DNA from: an uncultured Coriobacteriaceae bacterium
GTDB taxonomy: Bacteria > Actinomycetota > Coriobacteriia > Coriobacteriales > QAMH01
NCBI GenBank assembly: GCA_902796975.1
Contig: CADBRF010000078.1
Coordinates: 1 to 16,071 of the forward strand
DNA: 16,071 nt
Reading direction: 5' to 3'
The translations under genes were made by a program, and so were the position numbers. Under the pieces are notes generated by a model that was given only the letters and a program-made list of their open reading frames with translations, ran no database searches and had not been told where the DNA came from. This document shows positions 6,940 through 13,923 of the stretch, piece by piece. Position 1 is the stretch's first letter. Each line of letters opens with the position of its first letter.

Positions 6940-7278
6940 ATGAAGGAAAAAGCTCTGGTTATTGACTACAAGTACTGCACGGGCTGCCATACCTGCGAAG
7001 TAGCTTGCAAAAACGAGAAAGACATCCCCGTTGGAGAATGGGGTATCCACCTGGAAGATATGGGACCCATCCAGCTCGGTGGGAAATGGCACTGGGACTA
7101 CCATCCTATTCCCACCGCTCTATGCGATCTCTGCGCGGAAAGAGTCTCATCGGGTGAAGAGCCCTCATGCGTGAAGCACTGCCTGGCAAAGTGCATGCAG
7201 CTCGTCGACCTAGATGACCTGCCCAGAGTCCTCAGAGAACTTGGCGACGGGGCATCTTGCTACATCCCTGCTGAATAA
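6940..7278 (+). CDS. Short ferredoxin-like 4Fe-4S subunit B1
   Basis: This 112-residue protein has motif I C13-x2-C16-x2-C19-x3-C23 (YCTGCHTCEVAC) and motif II C62-x2-C65-x11-C77-x3-C81, with a further conserved C85. That fits a single two-cluster ferredoxin fold, much shorter than the roughly 200-residue, four-cluster DmsB/NrfC-type subunits. The ATG at 6940 is chosen over the GTG at 6931 because AGGAGGTG sits directly upstream, overlapping the end of A1. Tight spacing means co-translation with A1, and its role is to pass electrons to or from the molybdenum subunit. It aligns with the cluster B partner at 11017-11364 throughout (CTGCH-CEVAC; CDLCA; CV-HC---CM). No membrane segment is visible. 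A strong hairpin follows the stop. Confidence 0.88.
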   Translation: MKEKALVIDYKYCTGCHTCEVACKNEKDIPVGEWGIHLEDMGPIQLGGKWHWDYHPIPTALCDLCAERVSSGEEPSCVKHCLAKCMQLVDLDDLPRVLRELGDGASCYIPAE

Positions 7279-7288
7279 ATGCCGGCTT

Positions 7289-7323
7289 ACGCCCAGGTTC
7301 GGATTCCTTTCGAGCCTGGGCGT
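7289..7323. other. Strong hairpin after B1, no U-run
   Basis: ACGCCCAGGTTCG (7289-7301) pairs with CGAGCCTGGGCGT (7311-7323) in a 13-bp stem with one G-U pair and a 9-base loop. It begins 10 bases after the B1 stop. No T-run follows on the plus strand, so full termination is unlikely. An RNA processing, stability or partial attenuation role between B1 and the small zinc-ribbon gene is more likely. A comparable hairpin follows B2 at 10973-10999. Confidence 0.6.
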
Positions 7324-7363
7324 TGCTCGACAAACGCGCACGAGTCAAAGGAGACAGTTCAAG

Positions 7364-7597
7364 ATGTGTTTTAGACCAGCAAACGTTTCAGAGAAAATCA
7401 CATGCCCGAACTGCGGCGAGAAAATCAATCCCGTGATGGGCAATATCCCGAAGGTCTGCCCGTTCTGCGAGCAGGAGATCGACATGAGCAAGGTTGAAGC
7501 TGCCGCTCCCCAAGCAGCGGCTCCTGGTACGCCTGCCGCTCCCAATGCTCCCGGGGCACCAGCTGCCCCTAAGGCTCCTGGTGCGCCAAAGGCATAG
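7364..7597 (+). CDS. Small zinc-ribbon protein with Pro/Ala/Gly-rich tail
   Basis: This 77-residue protein begins MCFRPANVSEK. Two cysteine pairs, CPNC at 14-17 and CPFC at 32-35, form a rubredoxin- or zinc-ribbon-type knuckle. From about residue 45 the rest is a low-complexity tail of repeated APGAP / AAPKAPGAP units. The ATG at 7364 is supported by AAAGGAG 10 bases upstream; the longer frame from 7214 overlaps B1 and is rejected. It lies 85 bases after B1 and 41 bases before the recombinase-like gene, all on the same strand, so it is probably expressed with the molybdoenzyme. From memory, similar short Cys-pair plus Pro/Ala-tail proteins occur beside molybdoenzymes in Eggerthella relatives. 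The function is unknown; a metal-binding accessory or assembly factor is a guess. Confidence 0.72.
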   Translation: MCFRPANVSEKITCPNCGEKINPVMGNIPKVCPFCEQEIDMSKVEAAAPQAAAPGTPAAPNAPGAPAAPKAPGAPKA

Positions 7598-7638
7598 CAG
7601 ATTGACCAAGCAACCTATCCATCGTTAGGAGGTACCAA

Positions 7639-8016
7639 ATGAAAGCAGTCGCATATTGCAGGATTTCTCCCGATGAGGAGGCTTCTGCCGATGCGTATAC
7701 GGCAGAGCAGCAGCAGAAAGACATTGAAGAGTACTGCCAGGACAAGGGAATTGAGCTGGCAGACGTCAGGACCGATCATGCAGGAATCGGATTCTCCGAA
7801 AGCAGGCCCGAGCTCGACAGGCTTAAAGAGGGCGACGTTCCGGAGGGCACTGAAGCCATCATTTGCGCTTCAACCGATCGCATTGCCGGCAACGTCAAGC
7901 AGTTCCTTTTCTTGAAACAGCAATTGACAAGCCATGGGCTGGCAATCCTCTGCATCGAAGAGAACTCCGGTGAGACGGGAGCAGGCAAGTTCGCCCCTCA
8001 GCTCGGCCGTGAATAG
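7639..8016 (+). CDS. Stand-alone serine-recombinase catalytic domain, no DNA-binding domain
   Basis: This 125-residue protein resembles the resolvase/invertase N-terminal domain. It starts AVAYCRISPDEE, with Arg8 and Ser10 in the canonical positions. GIGFSESRPELDRL (residues 49-62) carries the conserved Arg region, and ASTDRIAGN gives the catalytic Asp80-Arg81 pair, but the usual third Arg (R71 of gamma-delta resolvase) is Gly84. The protein ends at GAGKFAPQLGRE, where the long E-helix and DNA-binding domain should begin, so about 60 residues or more are missing compared with the smallest active resolvases. The start has AGGAGG seven bases upstream. It is the last gene of cluster A, before the terminator at 8047. 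Independent recombination is unlikely; a domesticated regulatory or protein-interaction role, or a remnant, fits better. Confidence 0.75.
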   Translation: MKAVAYCRISPDEEASADAYTAEQQQKDIEEYCQDKGIELADVRTDHAGIGFSESRPELDRLKEGDVPEGTEAIICASTDRIAGNVKQFLFLKQQLTSHGLAILCIEENSGETGAGKFAPQLGRE

Positions 8017-8046
8017 TTGGTCTTTATTGCAATAATCGCACCATAA

Positions 8047-8089
8047 AAAGGCGGAACCCCAGGTGATAATCGCCTGGGGTTCCGCCTTT
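8047..8089. terminator. Bidirectional Rho-independent terminator between convergent clusters A and B
   Basis: AAAGGCGGAACCCCAGG (8047-8063) pairs perfectly with CCTGGGGTTCCGCCTTT (8073-8089) around a 9-base loop. Plus-strand transcripts end in TTTCGCTTT, and minus-strand transcripts end in TTTTTAT. It lies between the recombinase-like gene, ending at 8016, and the stop of MFS-1 at 8160, so it serves both converging operons. Confidence 0.9.
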
Positions 8090-8159
8090 CGCTTTGTCTG
8101 AATTATTTCACCGTCAACGTAACGAACAATATCTTCAGTGGAATCAAGTGCTCTCGAAT

Positions 8160-9497
8160 CTATACATGGGACTGCTCTTCGATGCGCTTTTGCTCATAGG
8201 GCTCGACTATATTGCCCATCTCGTCTTCCCAGGTGTACGTGCCAATCTTTCTGATAGCAAAAAAGCTAAACAGAGCTAACAAGGCAACGACGCAGTCAGC
8301 GACGAGCATGACATCCGCATACGACTTGCCAAAGCCGCTGTAGACAAGAGAGATGAGCAGCGCCGTGTACCCACCGAAAAACGAACATGCCGTGTTCACA
8401 AGTGCGTAGATTTTGCTGAACTGCCTGCCGCCAAACAAACGCCTAACGAGCAGGGGGTACCCAACCGATGCTAGGCCATTGTGGGATCCCAAAAGGAACG
8501 ACCCAATCATGAGTACAGGAATCGAAGTGCGGAAAAGGAACCAGAGCAGAAATGCCGAGAAGAACATGGTTAAAAAGATGGCGAAGACAGCAGGCATGGG
8601 CATGCGGTCTAACATCTCACCAAAGGCAACATCTCCCACAACCGTTCCAATGCCATAAAAGGTCATCATCACACTGCCGATTACCATCGCCTGGAACTCA
8701 TCGATACCCGTACTGCCCAGAAACTCCACGGCAATCGCCTGCTGATGGCTTTCAAAGCCCATGCCAATGCAGGCGGTGCAGGACGCAATGAGGGCAATCC
8801 AGAATCCAGAGGTCTTGAGCGCGTCTCCGAGAGAGACCCCGACATATGCATCAACCTCTTGAGCGTCGTGCAGCGACTCTTCCCCTGATGAACCATAGGG
8901 TTGCAGTCCTTTCTGGCGCGGGTCACGGCGGAAGACGAAGATGGTCCATGGCAACGTCATCACGGCAATCATTGCAGCGTTTACCACATAGGTATCCTGC
9001 CAACCAATTGCATGAACGATTTGCGTGTACAGCGGCGCCCAGATTGCAGCGGCTATCCCCTGGCAGGCCATCGCTATACCCAAGAACCGACCCTGTTTCT
9101 TTACTGAGAACCAGTTGCTGATGAGCGTGACCTCGGCAATTCCGTAGAGATAGGGCATGCCGAAACCGGTTAAGCACCCGCAGAGAATAAAGTGAAGCGG
9201 CTTTGTGCAGAACCTGAAGCAGAATACGCCGCAAGTCGTCACAATCGCACCCATGGTCATGTACTTGTTCATGTTCGGCTTTTGCATCAAGTGCCCGGCA
9301 AGCGGCATGGCAACAAGCGCCATCGTCCCATCAGCGGCAAGCCAGAGAGAGACATCCGCAGCAGTAAGGCCAAGCGATTGAGAAACAGGAAGCATGTAAA
9401 CACCGGCCAAGTTGTAGACAAGCGCAAAGCCACCGGCAGTCAGCGAACAGCACCCGAGAAATATCAAGAAAGCATAGTGAAATTTGAGATGGGACAT
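8160..9497 (-). CDS. MFS transporter (MFS-1)
   Basis: This 445-residue major facilitator has about 12 hydrophobic segments and a polar central loop after residue ~200 containing FRRDPRQKGLQPYG. It looks closest to the oxalate/formate antiporter-like (OFA/NarK-like) branch of symporters and antiporters. The start at 9497 (MSHLKFHYAFLIFLGCC) is chosen because GAGGAG lies nine bases upstream and the N-terminus then matches MFS-2 (KKKFHYAWLIFIGCC). The longer frame from 9599 adds 34 hydrophilic residues and runs through a hairpin. It is the last gene of cluster B, 131 bases after MFS-2. HNGLASVGYPLLVRRLFGG is identical in both transporters. It most likely imports the A2 substrate or exports its product across the cytoplasmic membrane; the solute is not readable from sequence. 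Confidence 0.88.
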   Translation of the reverse strand: MSHLKFHYAFLIFLGCCSLTAGGFALVYNLAGVYMLPVSQSLGLTAADVSLWLAADGTMALVAMPLAGHLMQKPNMNKYMTMGAIVTTCGVFCFRFCTKPLHFILCGCLTGFGMPYLYGIAEVTLISNWFSVKKQGRFLGIAMACQGIAAAIWAPLYTQIVHAIGWQDTYVVNAAMIAVMTLPWTIFVFRRDPRQKGLQPYGSSGEESLHDAQEVDAYVGVSLGDALKTSGFWIALIASCTACIGMGFESHQQAIAVEFLGSTGIDEFQAMVIGSVMMTFYGIGTVVGDVAFGEMLDRMPMPAVFAIFLTMFFSAFLLWFLFRTSIPVLMIGSFLLGSHNGLASVGYPLLVRRLFGGRQFSKIYALVNTACSFFGGYTALLISLVYSGFGKSYADVMLVADCVVALLALFSFFAIRKIGTYTWEDEMGNIVEPYEQKRIEEQSHV

Positions 9498-9517
9498 AAA
9501 AAGCATCTCCTCAAATA

Positions 9518-9563
9518 CTGCAGGAGACGCGGCTGGGATATTGTACCATCCGCGTCCTTGCAG
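9518..9563. promoter_or_regulatory. Structured leader hairpin with an extended -10 upstream of MFS-1
   Basis: An interrupted long stem runs outside to inside: CTGCA/TGCAG, GACGCGG/CCGCGTC, then TGG/CCA, around a 9-base loop. It ends 21 bases before the MFS-1 ATG, just upstream of its ribosome site. On the reverse strand the loop side reads TGGTACAAT (9540-9548), a good extended -10, so MFS-1 may have its own promoter embedded in the dyad. No U-run follows, so it is probably not a terminator for MFS-2. Confidence 0.45.
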
Positions 9564-9628
9564 CAACTCCCTTTGGGTCGTCGGCAAACATACCACCAAA
9601 GAGTCAGATTGTTTTGTGTTCCAGTCTC

Positions 9629-10948
9629 TTATTCAGATGCGACTTCCTTAACTTCCGCGCTCTTCTCCCATTTGACCTTTCCGATGAAGGATACAGCGAC
9701 AAGTGTGCAGATTATTAGAACAATCGAAAGTCCAAATCCAACGATGAGGATTGTCATCTCGAAGGTGCCCAGCATGCCATACGCCCAGCCAATGATAGAA
9801 GCGGTGAAGCCGCCCAACAGGGTGGTGACCATGTTGACATAAGAGTAAATCTGCGAGTAATGCTTGCCACCAAAGAGACGGCGAACCAGGAGCGGATATC
9901 CAACAGAAGCAAGTCCGTTATGCGTGCCCAGCGTGAAAGCGCCAACCATAAGCATTGCCGGGATAGATCCCACGAAGCCCCAGAAAGCAAAGGACACAGC
10001 GAACAGAATCAGATAGAGAATCATGGTGGGCTTGACGCCAATCTTGTCCATCACAATACCGAAGAGGAACGTGCCGATAAGCGAACCAGCAGAGAAAATG
10101 GAGATCATCGTTGCGCCAAACATCTCTGCGGATTCTTCGTCCATCTGACCCGGCACCAGGAACTCGCCAGCGATGATGGGCTGGTAATCCTGGAAGCCCA
10201 TGCCAAAGGTAACGAGCGCGGCGGAGATAAGAGTCATCCAGAAGGCAGGAGACGCAAGAGCGGTCTTGACAGTCGCACCAATCTCGTTGTCTTCTTCCTC
10301 CTCTACGGTTTCTTCTTCTCCCTCAGTCACGCCATATGGAAGCAGACCCTTGTCCTCAGGCGCGCGACGGAACACGAAGATAGACCAAGGCAGAATGAAG
10401 ACGGCGATGAGTACCGCGTTGATGACGTATGTCGTCTGCCAGCCAAACTGCTGCAGGAAGGACATGAAAAGCGGCGCCCAGACCATCGCGAAAATGCCCT
10501 CAAATGCCATTGCGATGGAAAGCATTCGGCCTTGATACTTCTGCCCGAACCAGTTGCCAATGAGCGTTGTCTGCGGAAGGCCGAAAAGGAACGGCATGCC
10601 ACAGCCGATGAGCACGCCACAGACAATGAACTCAGTAGTATTCGTGCAGAGCGAGAAACCGAACGTGCCGCCTGCAACAAAAATGGCAGCAGCGGTAATC
10701 CACCAATTGATGCGCTTGGTAGTGAACAACTTGCCTGCGAAGGGCATGACGATAAATTCTGCGATGGATTCAAAGCCCAGCCACAGTGTCAAAGCGTCGA
10801 GGTCGATATTCAAAGACGTGCTGACATCGTCGAGATACACGCCCACGACATCAAAGACCAGTGCGAAGCCACCAGCGCTGAGGAAACAGCAGCCAATGAA
10901 AATCAACCACGCATAATGGAACTTTTTCTTACTCGCTTCTTCTCCCAT
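9629..10948 (-). CDS. MFS transporter (MFS-2)
   Basis: This 439-residue protein is a tandem paralogue of MFS-1, with about 12 predicted membrane segments. Shared blocks are FHYAWLIFIGCC at the N-terminus, GCGMPFLFG near residue 115, IFVFRR-P--KGLLPYG before the central loop, and the HNGLASVGYPLLVRRLFGG signature near residue 345. The central loop (about residues 205-225) is strikingly acidic (EGEEETVEEEEDNE), which MFS-1 lacks. The ATG at 10948 has GAGAGGAG six bases upstream. It lies 68 bases after B2 on the same strand, with a strong hairpin in the gap. It is probably co-expressed with A2/B2 and moves the substrate or product; divergence in the loop suggests the two transporters handle different solutes or are regulated differently. 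Confidence 0.9.
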   Translation of the reverse strand: MGEEASKKKFHYAWLIFIGCCFLSAGGFALVFDVVGVYLDDVSTSLNIDLDALTLWLGFESIAEFIVMPFAGKLFTTKRINWWITAAAIFVAGGTFGFSLCTNTTEFIVCGVLIGCGMPFLFGLPQTTLIGNWFGQKYQGRMLSIAMAFEGIFAMVWAPLFMSFLQQFGWQTTYVINAVLIAVFILPWSIFVFRRAPEDKGLLPYGVTEGEEETVEEEEDNEIGATVKTALASPAFWMTLISAALVTFGMGFQDYQPIIAGEFLVPGQMDEESAEMFGATMISIFSAGSLIGTFLFGIVMDKIGVKPTMILYLILFAVSFAFWGFVGSIPAMLMVGAFTLGTHNGLASVGYPLLVRRLFGGKHYSQIYSYVNMVTTLLGGFTASIIGWAYGMLGTFEMTILIVGFGLSIVLIICTLVAVSFIGKVKWEKSAEVKEVASE

Positions 10949-10972
10949 AGCAATCTCCTCTCAGATAGCTAT

Positions 10973-10999
10973 GGGCGCCGAGTCCATTGCTCGGCGCCC
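10973..10999. other. Strong hairpin between B2 and MFS-2
   Basis: GGGCGCCGAG (10973-10982) and CTCGGCGCCC (10990-10999) form a perfect 10-bp GC-rich stem with a 7-base loop. It lies 17 bases beyond the B2 stop on the minus strand. In that direction it is followed by ATAGCTATC rather than a U-run; the T-rich side (TCCCTTTTCTT) faces the plus strand. It may stabilise the A2-B2 mRNA end or partially attenuate transporter expression. Confidence 0.65.
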
Positions 11000-11016
11000 T
11001 CCCTTTTCTTGTGTGA

Positions 11017-11364
11017 TTAACTTTCGAGCGGCGTCAGGAACGCATAGCGGCTCTTGCCGTCGAGCTTCTTGACCAGTTCATCCAGCTCCCCATATGCCAT
11101 GCACCATGCCTGGCAATGCTGGACGCACATCGGCATTTTGCCCTGCTCAGTACGCGACGCACACAGATCGCATGCCTTAGTGAGCATGGGAGCAAACGTC
11201 CATTCCCAGGTGCCGGTTTTCTTTCCATTCTCATACTTGTGCGGGCCAAGCTCGTTAATCTTGATGCCGTACTCTTCTTTGCCCAGTCCAAGCTCTTTCT
11301 TGCAGGCAACTTCGCAGGAATGGCAGCCCGTGCAGAAGTCATAGCTGACGAGAATCCCCTTCAT
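11017..11364 (-). CDS. Short ferredoxin-like 4Fe-4S subunit B2
   Basis: This 115-residue iron-sulfur protein has C11-x2-C14-x2-C17-x3-C21 (FCTGCHSCEVAC) and C65-x2-C68-x11-C80-x3-C84 with an extra C88, the same layout and spacing as B1. Two [4Fe-4S] clusters in one ferredoxin fold are expected. No transmembrane helix or Tat signal is visible. It starts 18 bases after the A2 stop, with a GGGGGAGAGAG ribosome site in the gap, so it is co-transcribed with A2 and should be its electron-transfer partner. The region between the two motifs differs from B1 (HKYENGKKTGTWEW instead of GGKWHWDY), where specific contacts with each A subunit might lie. It is much shorter than classical DmsB. Confidence 0.9.
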   Translation of the reverse strand: MKGILVSYDFCTGCHSCEVACKKELGLGKEEYGIKINELGPHKYENGKKTGTWEWTFAPMLTKACDLCASRTEQGKMPMCVQHCQAWCMAYGELDELVKKLDGKSRYAFLTPLES

Positions 11365-11382
11365 AGCTCTCTCCCCCTCTCT

Positions 11383-13860
11383 CTAGTACTCACGGTTGAC
11401 GTAGTCGCGGAATCCGCCAAGGCGGGTCACCTGCTCGCCGGGCATCGTGTCGCCGGGCCTTACCTTGTAGATACGGACGCAGACGGTCTTGCGAGGCGCG
11501 CCGATGTTATGAGATCCCGTCTCATAGACATGCGTGAGATTGTTCGTATTGCAATCGAGAGCGCCGAAAAGATTTGGTTCTGCGCCTTCCTGCTCCGGGA
11601 ACCACCAACCGTGTTCTGCGGAGAGGCAGTAGTCCTTAATCCCCTCGAAGATGGTCACCTTCTGCATGCAGCGGCCACACTCGTTCTCCATCCAGACCCA
11701 ATCGCCTTCCTTAAGACCATACTCTTCGGCGGTTTTGGGGTTCATCTTCACGAGCGGCTCGGGGTGGAACTCGCGCATGGTTTCCATCTGGCGTTGCTCG
11801 CTGTGGAAAAATTCGTAGGAGCGAGAGCCGTTGATGCAGTAAAGCGGATAGCGCTTACGATACTCAGGGTCATTCAGCCATTTGACACTCTGCTGGTTTT
11901 CGTGATGGACTGGGTACTTGTCGATGCCCCACACGGGAAGAACTGTCGAGATGAGTTCGATACGACCAGTTGGGGTATTGAAACCCTTGCCTCCATCCGG
12001 ACGGAGCATGCCCTTGTCGTATTTCTCGTAAGTGTCGTTCCACTCGTCATAGCGATAGCCGCAGCTAGATTCCGTCAGATCATCGAAAGCGGTCTTCGAG
12101 GAATCGATTGGACGGAACTTGGTGTGGATGTCATAAGCGTCGCGCTGATCTGCACCCAAGTCGAAAGAAAGGTCGAAGCCAGGCTTGACTGCGTTGCCAT
12201 TCTCATCAGTAATAGCAAGAGCAGTTTCGATATAGTCATTTACCAGGTCCATTGCGGTTGGCCAACGATTGAAGACCTCCGGATTGAGCAAGTGACCAAG
12301 CCAAACGACGATCTCTTCATCGGATTTCGCCTCATAGTAGCTCGTACACTTCTTCATGGTGCGTAGCGGCGTCCACCACGTACGCGCGGAATCTCGTTCG
12401 ATGGACATGGATACGGGGAGAACGAGGTCGGCGAAAGCAACGGCAGAAGGCGTCATGTACGGGTCTGCATACACGCAGAACTCGACGCTGTCCTTAATTG
12501 CACGATACGTACGAGGAGCGTCAAATGCCATGCAGGCGAGAGCGTTGGAGCTCTGAGACCACATCATCTTGATGGGATAAGGCTCGCCGCTTTCCATGGC
12601 GACATTGACAGCATCAGAGTCAACCGAACCGTTGAACTCCATGCCCTCGCAGCCAAAAACGGCAGCGGTGAGCTTCTTGTTGAAGGTCGAGCCGCAGAAA
12701 ATGTCGGAAGTGGATTCGCCAGCATCGACATCGAAGGCGTTGCGAATGATCTTCATCGTGCCCGGCTTGTCGATATTGCCACAGACTGCCATAAGATCGG
12801 TGACCGTCACGCACATCTCCATTGCAGACACCTGCGTGTCAAAGGCGAGACCCCACTGGATGGCACCCTTGGGTGCGCTGCCATACATACGAGCAGAAGC
12901 AATGATGTCCTCCTCGGGAACATCGCTAATCTCTGCAGCCCAAGCAGGTGTGAATTTCGCGACGTGCTCCTTCAATTCATCGTAGTAAGCGCACCAGTAA
13001 TTGATGAACTCGTGGTCGACCAGGTCTTCTTGGGTCAAGACATTGAGCCATGCCAAAGCGAGAGCCTCATCGGTGCCAGGGCGAATCGGGAGCCAGTAAT
13101 CAGCGCGGGCGCCCCACCAGGTCAGAACCGGGTCGATGGAGATAATCTTGGTGCCCATTTGAACTGCTGGCAGGAGCCAGTGGCCAATGAAGCCATCGGC
13201 ATTGGACTTGAGCGGCTCGTTGCCCCAAACGACCAGGACATCAGGCACTTCCCATTTGGGATCGCTGTAGCGCTTCTCACAGGCCTGCGTGACATCCGTG
13301 ACCAGGTAATCGCCCATTGCGGCGAAGGTACCGAAGATACGCGGCGCATAGCAGGACTGGCCGGAAAGGTTTGTTGCTCCAACATTGGGGGTCTTCAGTG
13401 CTGCCGCAACCAGCGGAACCTGCCATACTGTATTTCTGCCGGTCCCGTTTGCGACAAAGATGGACTCATGCCCGTATCCCTCGTCTTCAAGCTTCTTCAC
13501 GGCGGCTTTGATCATCTCGCCTGCTTCGTCCCAGGAGATGCGTTCCCATTTGTTTTCGCCGCGCTCGCCAACACGCTTTAACGGGTACTTGAGACGATCC
13601 TTGTTGTTGGCCGCTTCGACCAGATCCAAGCAGCGCATGCAGAGCCTGCCATTAGCAGCAGGATCAAGCGGGTCACCCTCTACCTTCACAAGCTTGTTGT
13701 CCTTTGTGTAGGCCAGCAGGCCGCAAGAGTCGTGGCAGCCAGGTGCTGAATAGTGGCTGGTCCTTGTTACAGTGCAACCGTCCTCTTCCCAACGCCATTC
13801 ACCCTTGTGATAGGCTTTCGGGTCGATGGAGTTTTCGAATTCTTCATAATCGATAATCAT
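11383..13860 (-). CDS. Molybdopterin-dependent oxidoreductase, catalytic subunit A2 (transhydroxylase / catechol dehydroxylase-like)
   Basis: This 825-residue DMSO-reductase superfamily protein is longer than A1. After a 25-residue acidic N-terminus comes an iron-sulfur region with H36, C42, C46 and GRLC74MRC77. LVKVEGDPLDP and SWDEAGEMI follow. SGQSCYAPR has C170, the candidate Mo ligand. PIRPGTDEALALAWLNVL is a typical core block, and the C-terminal pterin-binding domain shows YPLYCINGSRSYEFFHSEQRQ and HGWWFPEQEGAEPNLFG. No export signal is present. The ATG at 13860 has AGAGAGG seven bases upstream. A2 heads the operon A2-B2-MFS-2-MFS-1. The divergent TetR-2 across a 211-base gap is the probable regulator. 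Transporter linkage and cytoplasmic character recall the aromatic dehydroxylases described from Gordonibacter, so a phenolic substrate is plausible but unproven. Confidence 0.9.
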   Translation of the reverse strand: MIIDYEEFENSIDPKAYHKGEWRWEEDGCTVTRTSHYSAPGCHDSCGLLAYTKDNKLVKVEGDPLDPAANGRLCMRCLDLVEAANNKDRLKYPLKRVGERGENKWERISWDEAGEMIKAAVKKLEDEGYGHESIFVANGTGRNTVWQVPLVAAALKTPNVGATNLSGQSCYAPRIFGTFAAMGDYLVTDVTQACEKRYSDPKWEVPDVLVVWGNEPLKSNADGFIGHWLLPAVQMGTKIISIDPVLTWWGARADYWLPIRPGTDEALALAWLNVLTQEDLVDHEFINYWCAYYDELKEHVAKFTPAWAAEISDVPEEDIIASARMYGSAPKGAIQWGLAFDTQVSAMEMCVTVTDLMAVCGNIDKPGTMKIIRNAFDVDAGESTSDIFCGSTFNKKLTAAVFGCEGMEFNGSVDSDAVNVAMESGEPYPIKMMWSQSSNALACMAFDAPRTYRAIKDSVEFCVYADPYMTPSAVAFADLVLPVSMSIERDSARTWWTPLRTMKKCTSYYEAKSDEEIVVWLGHLLNPEVFNRWPTAMDLVNDYIETALAITDENGNAVKPGFDLSFDLGADQRDAYDIHTKFRPIDSSKTAFDDLTESSCGYRYDEWNDTYEKYDKGMLRPDGGKGFNTPTGRIELISTVLPVWGIDKYPVHHENQQSVKWLNDPEYRKRYPLYCINGSRSYEFFHSEQRQMETMREFHPEPLVKMNPKTAEEYGLKEGDWVWMENECGRCMQKVTIFEGIKDYCLSAEHGWWFPEQEGAEPNLFGALDCNTNNLTHVYETGSHNIGAPRKTVCVRIYKVRPGDTMPGEQVTRLGGFRDYVNREY

Positions 13861-13881
13861 CCTCGCGCCTCTCTCTACGCT

Positions 13882-13902
13882 CGAATTGTTCGTTGAATTG
13901 CC
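13882..13902. promoter_or_regulatory. Direct repeats in the A2 leader, candidate regulator site
   Basis: GAATTG occurs at 13883-13888 and 13895-13900, a 12-base period that places both copies on the same face of the helix. An inverted copy of the longer CGAATTGT (13882-13889) occurs as ACAATTCG at 13950-13957, next to the shared motif. The repeats lie about 20-40 bases upstream of the A2 ATG. A role in TetR-2 control is inferred from position only. Confidence 0.3.
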
Positions 13903-13923
13903 CCAGAGCTTTAATGTGTTTCA

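Noticed and set aside
4558..7104. 848-codon open frame on the minus strand, antisense to A1
   Set aside because: It mirrors the codon periodicity of A1, covers it almost exactly and extends into B1, has no recognisable family motifs, and A1/B1 are clear on the other strand. It is a shadow frame of GC-biased coding DNA.
7639..8089. Invertible promoter system run by the recombinase-like protein
   Set aside because: The protein lacks a DNA-binding domain and one catalytic Arg, and I found no long inverted repeats flanking either cluster promoter.
9498..9599. N-terminal extension of MFS-1 by 34 residues
   Set aside because: The extension is hydrophilic, absent from MFS-2, and encoded by the leader hairpin; the internal ATG at 9497 has a strong GAGGAG site.
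9860..11020. 386-codon plus-strand open frame opposite MFS-2
   Set aside because: The translation is rich in His, Glu and Arg, the reverse complement of hydrophobic transmembrane codons, as expected for a shadow of a membrane protein.
11116..12366. 416-codon plus-strand open frame opposite A2 and B2
   Set aside because: It overlaps two strongly supported minus-strand genes and has no ribosome site or family resemblance.
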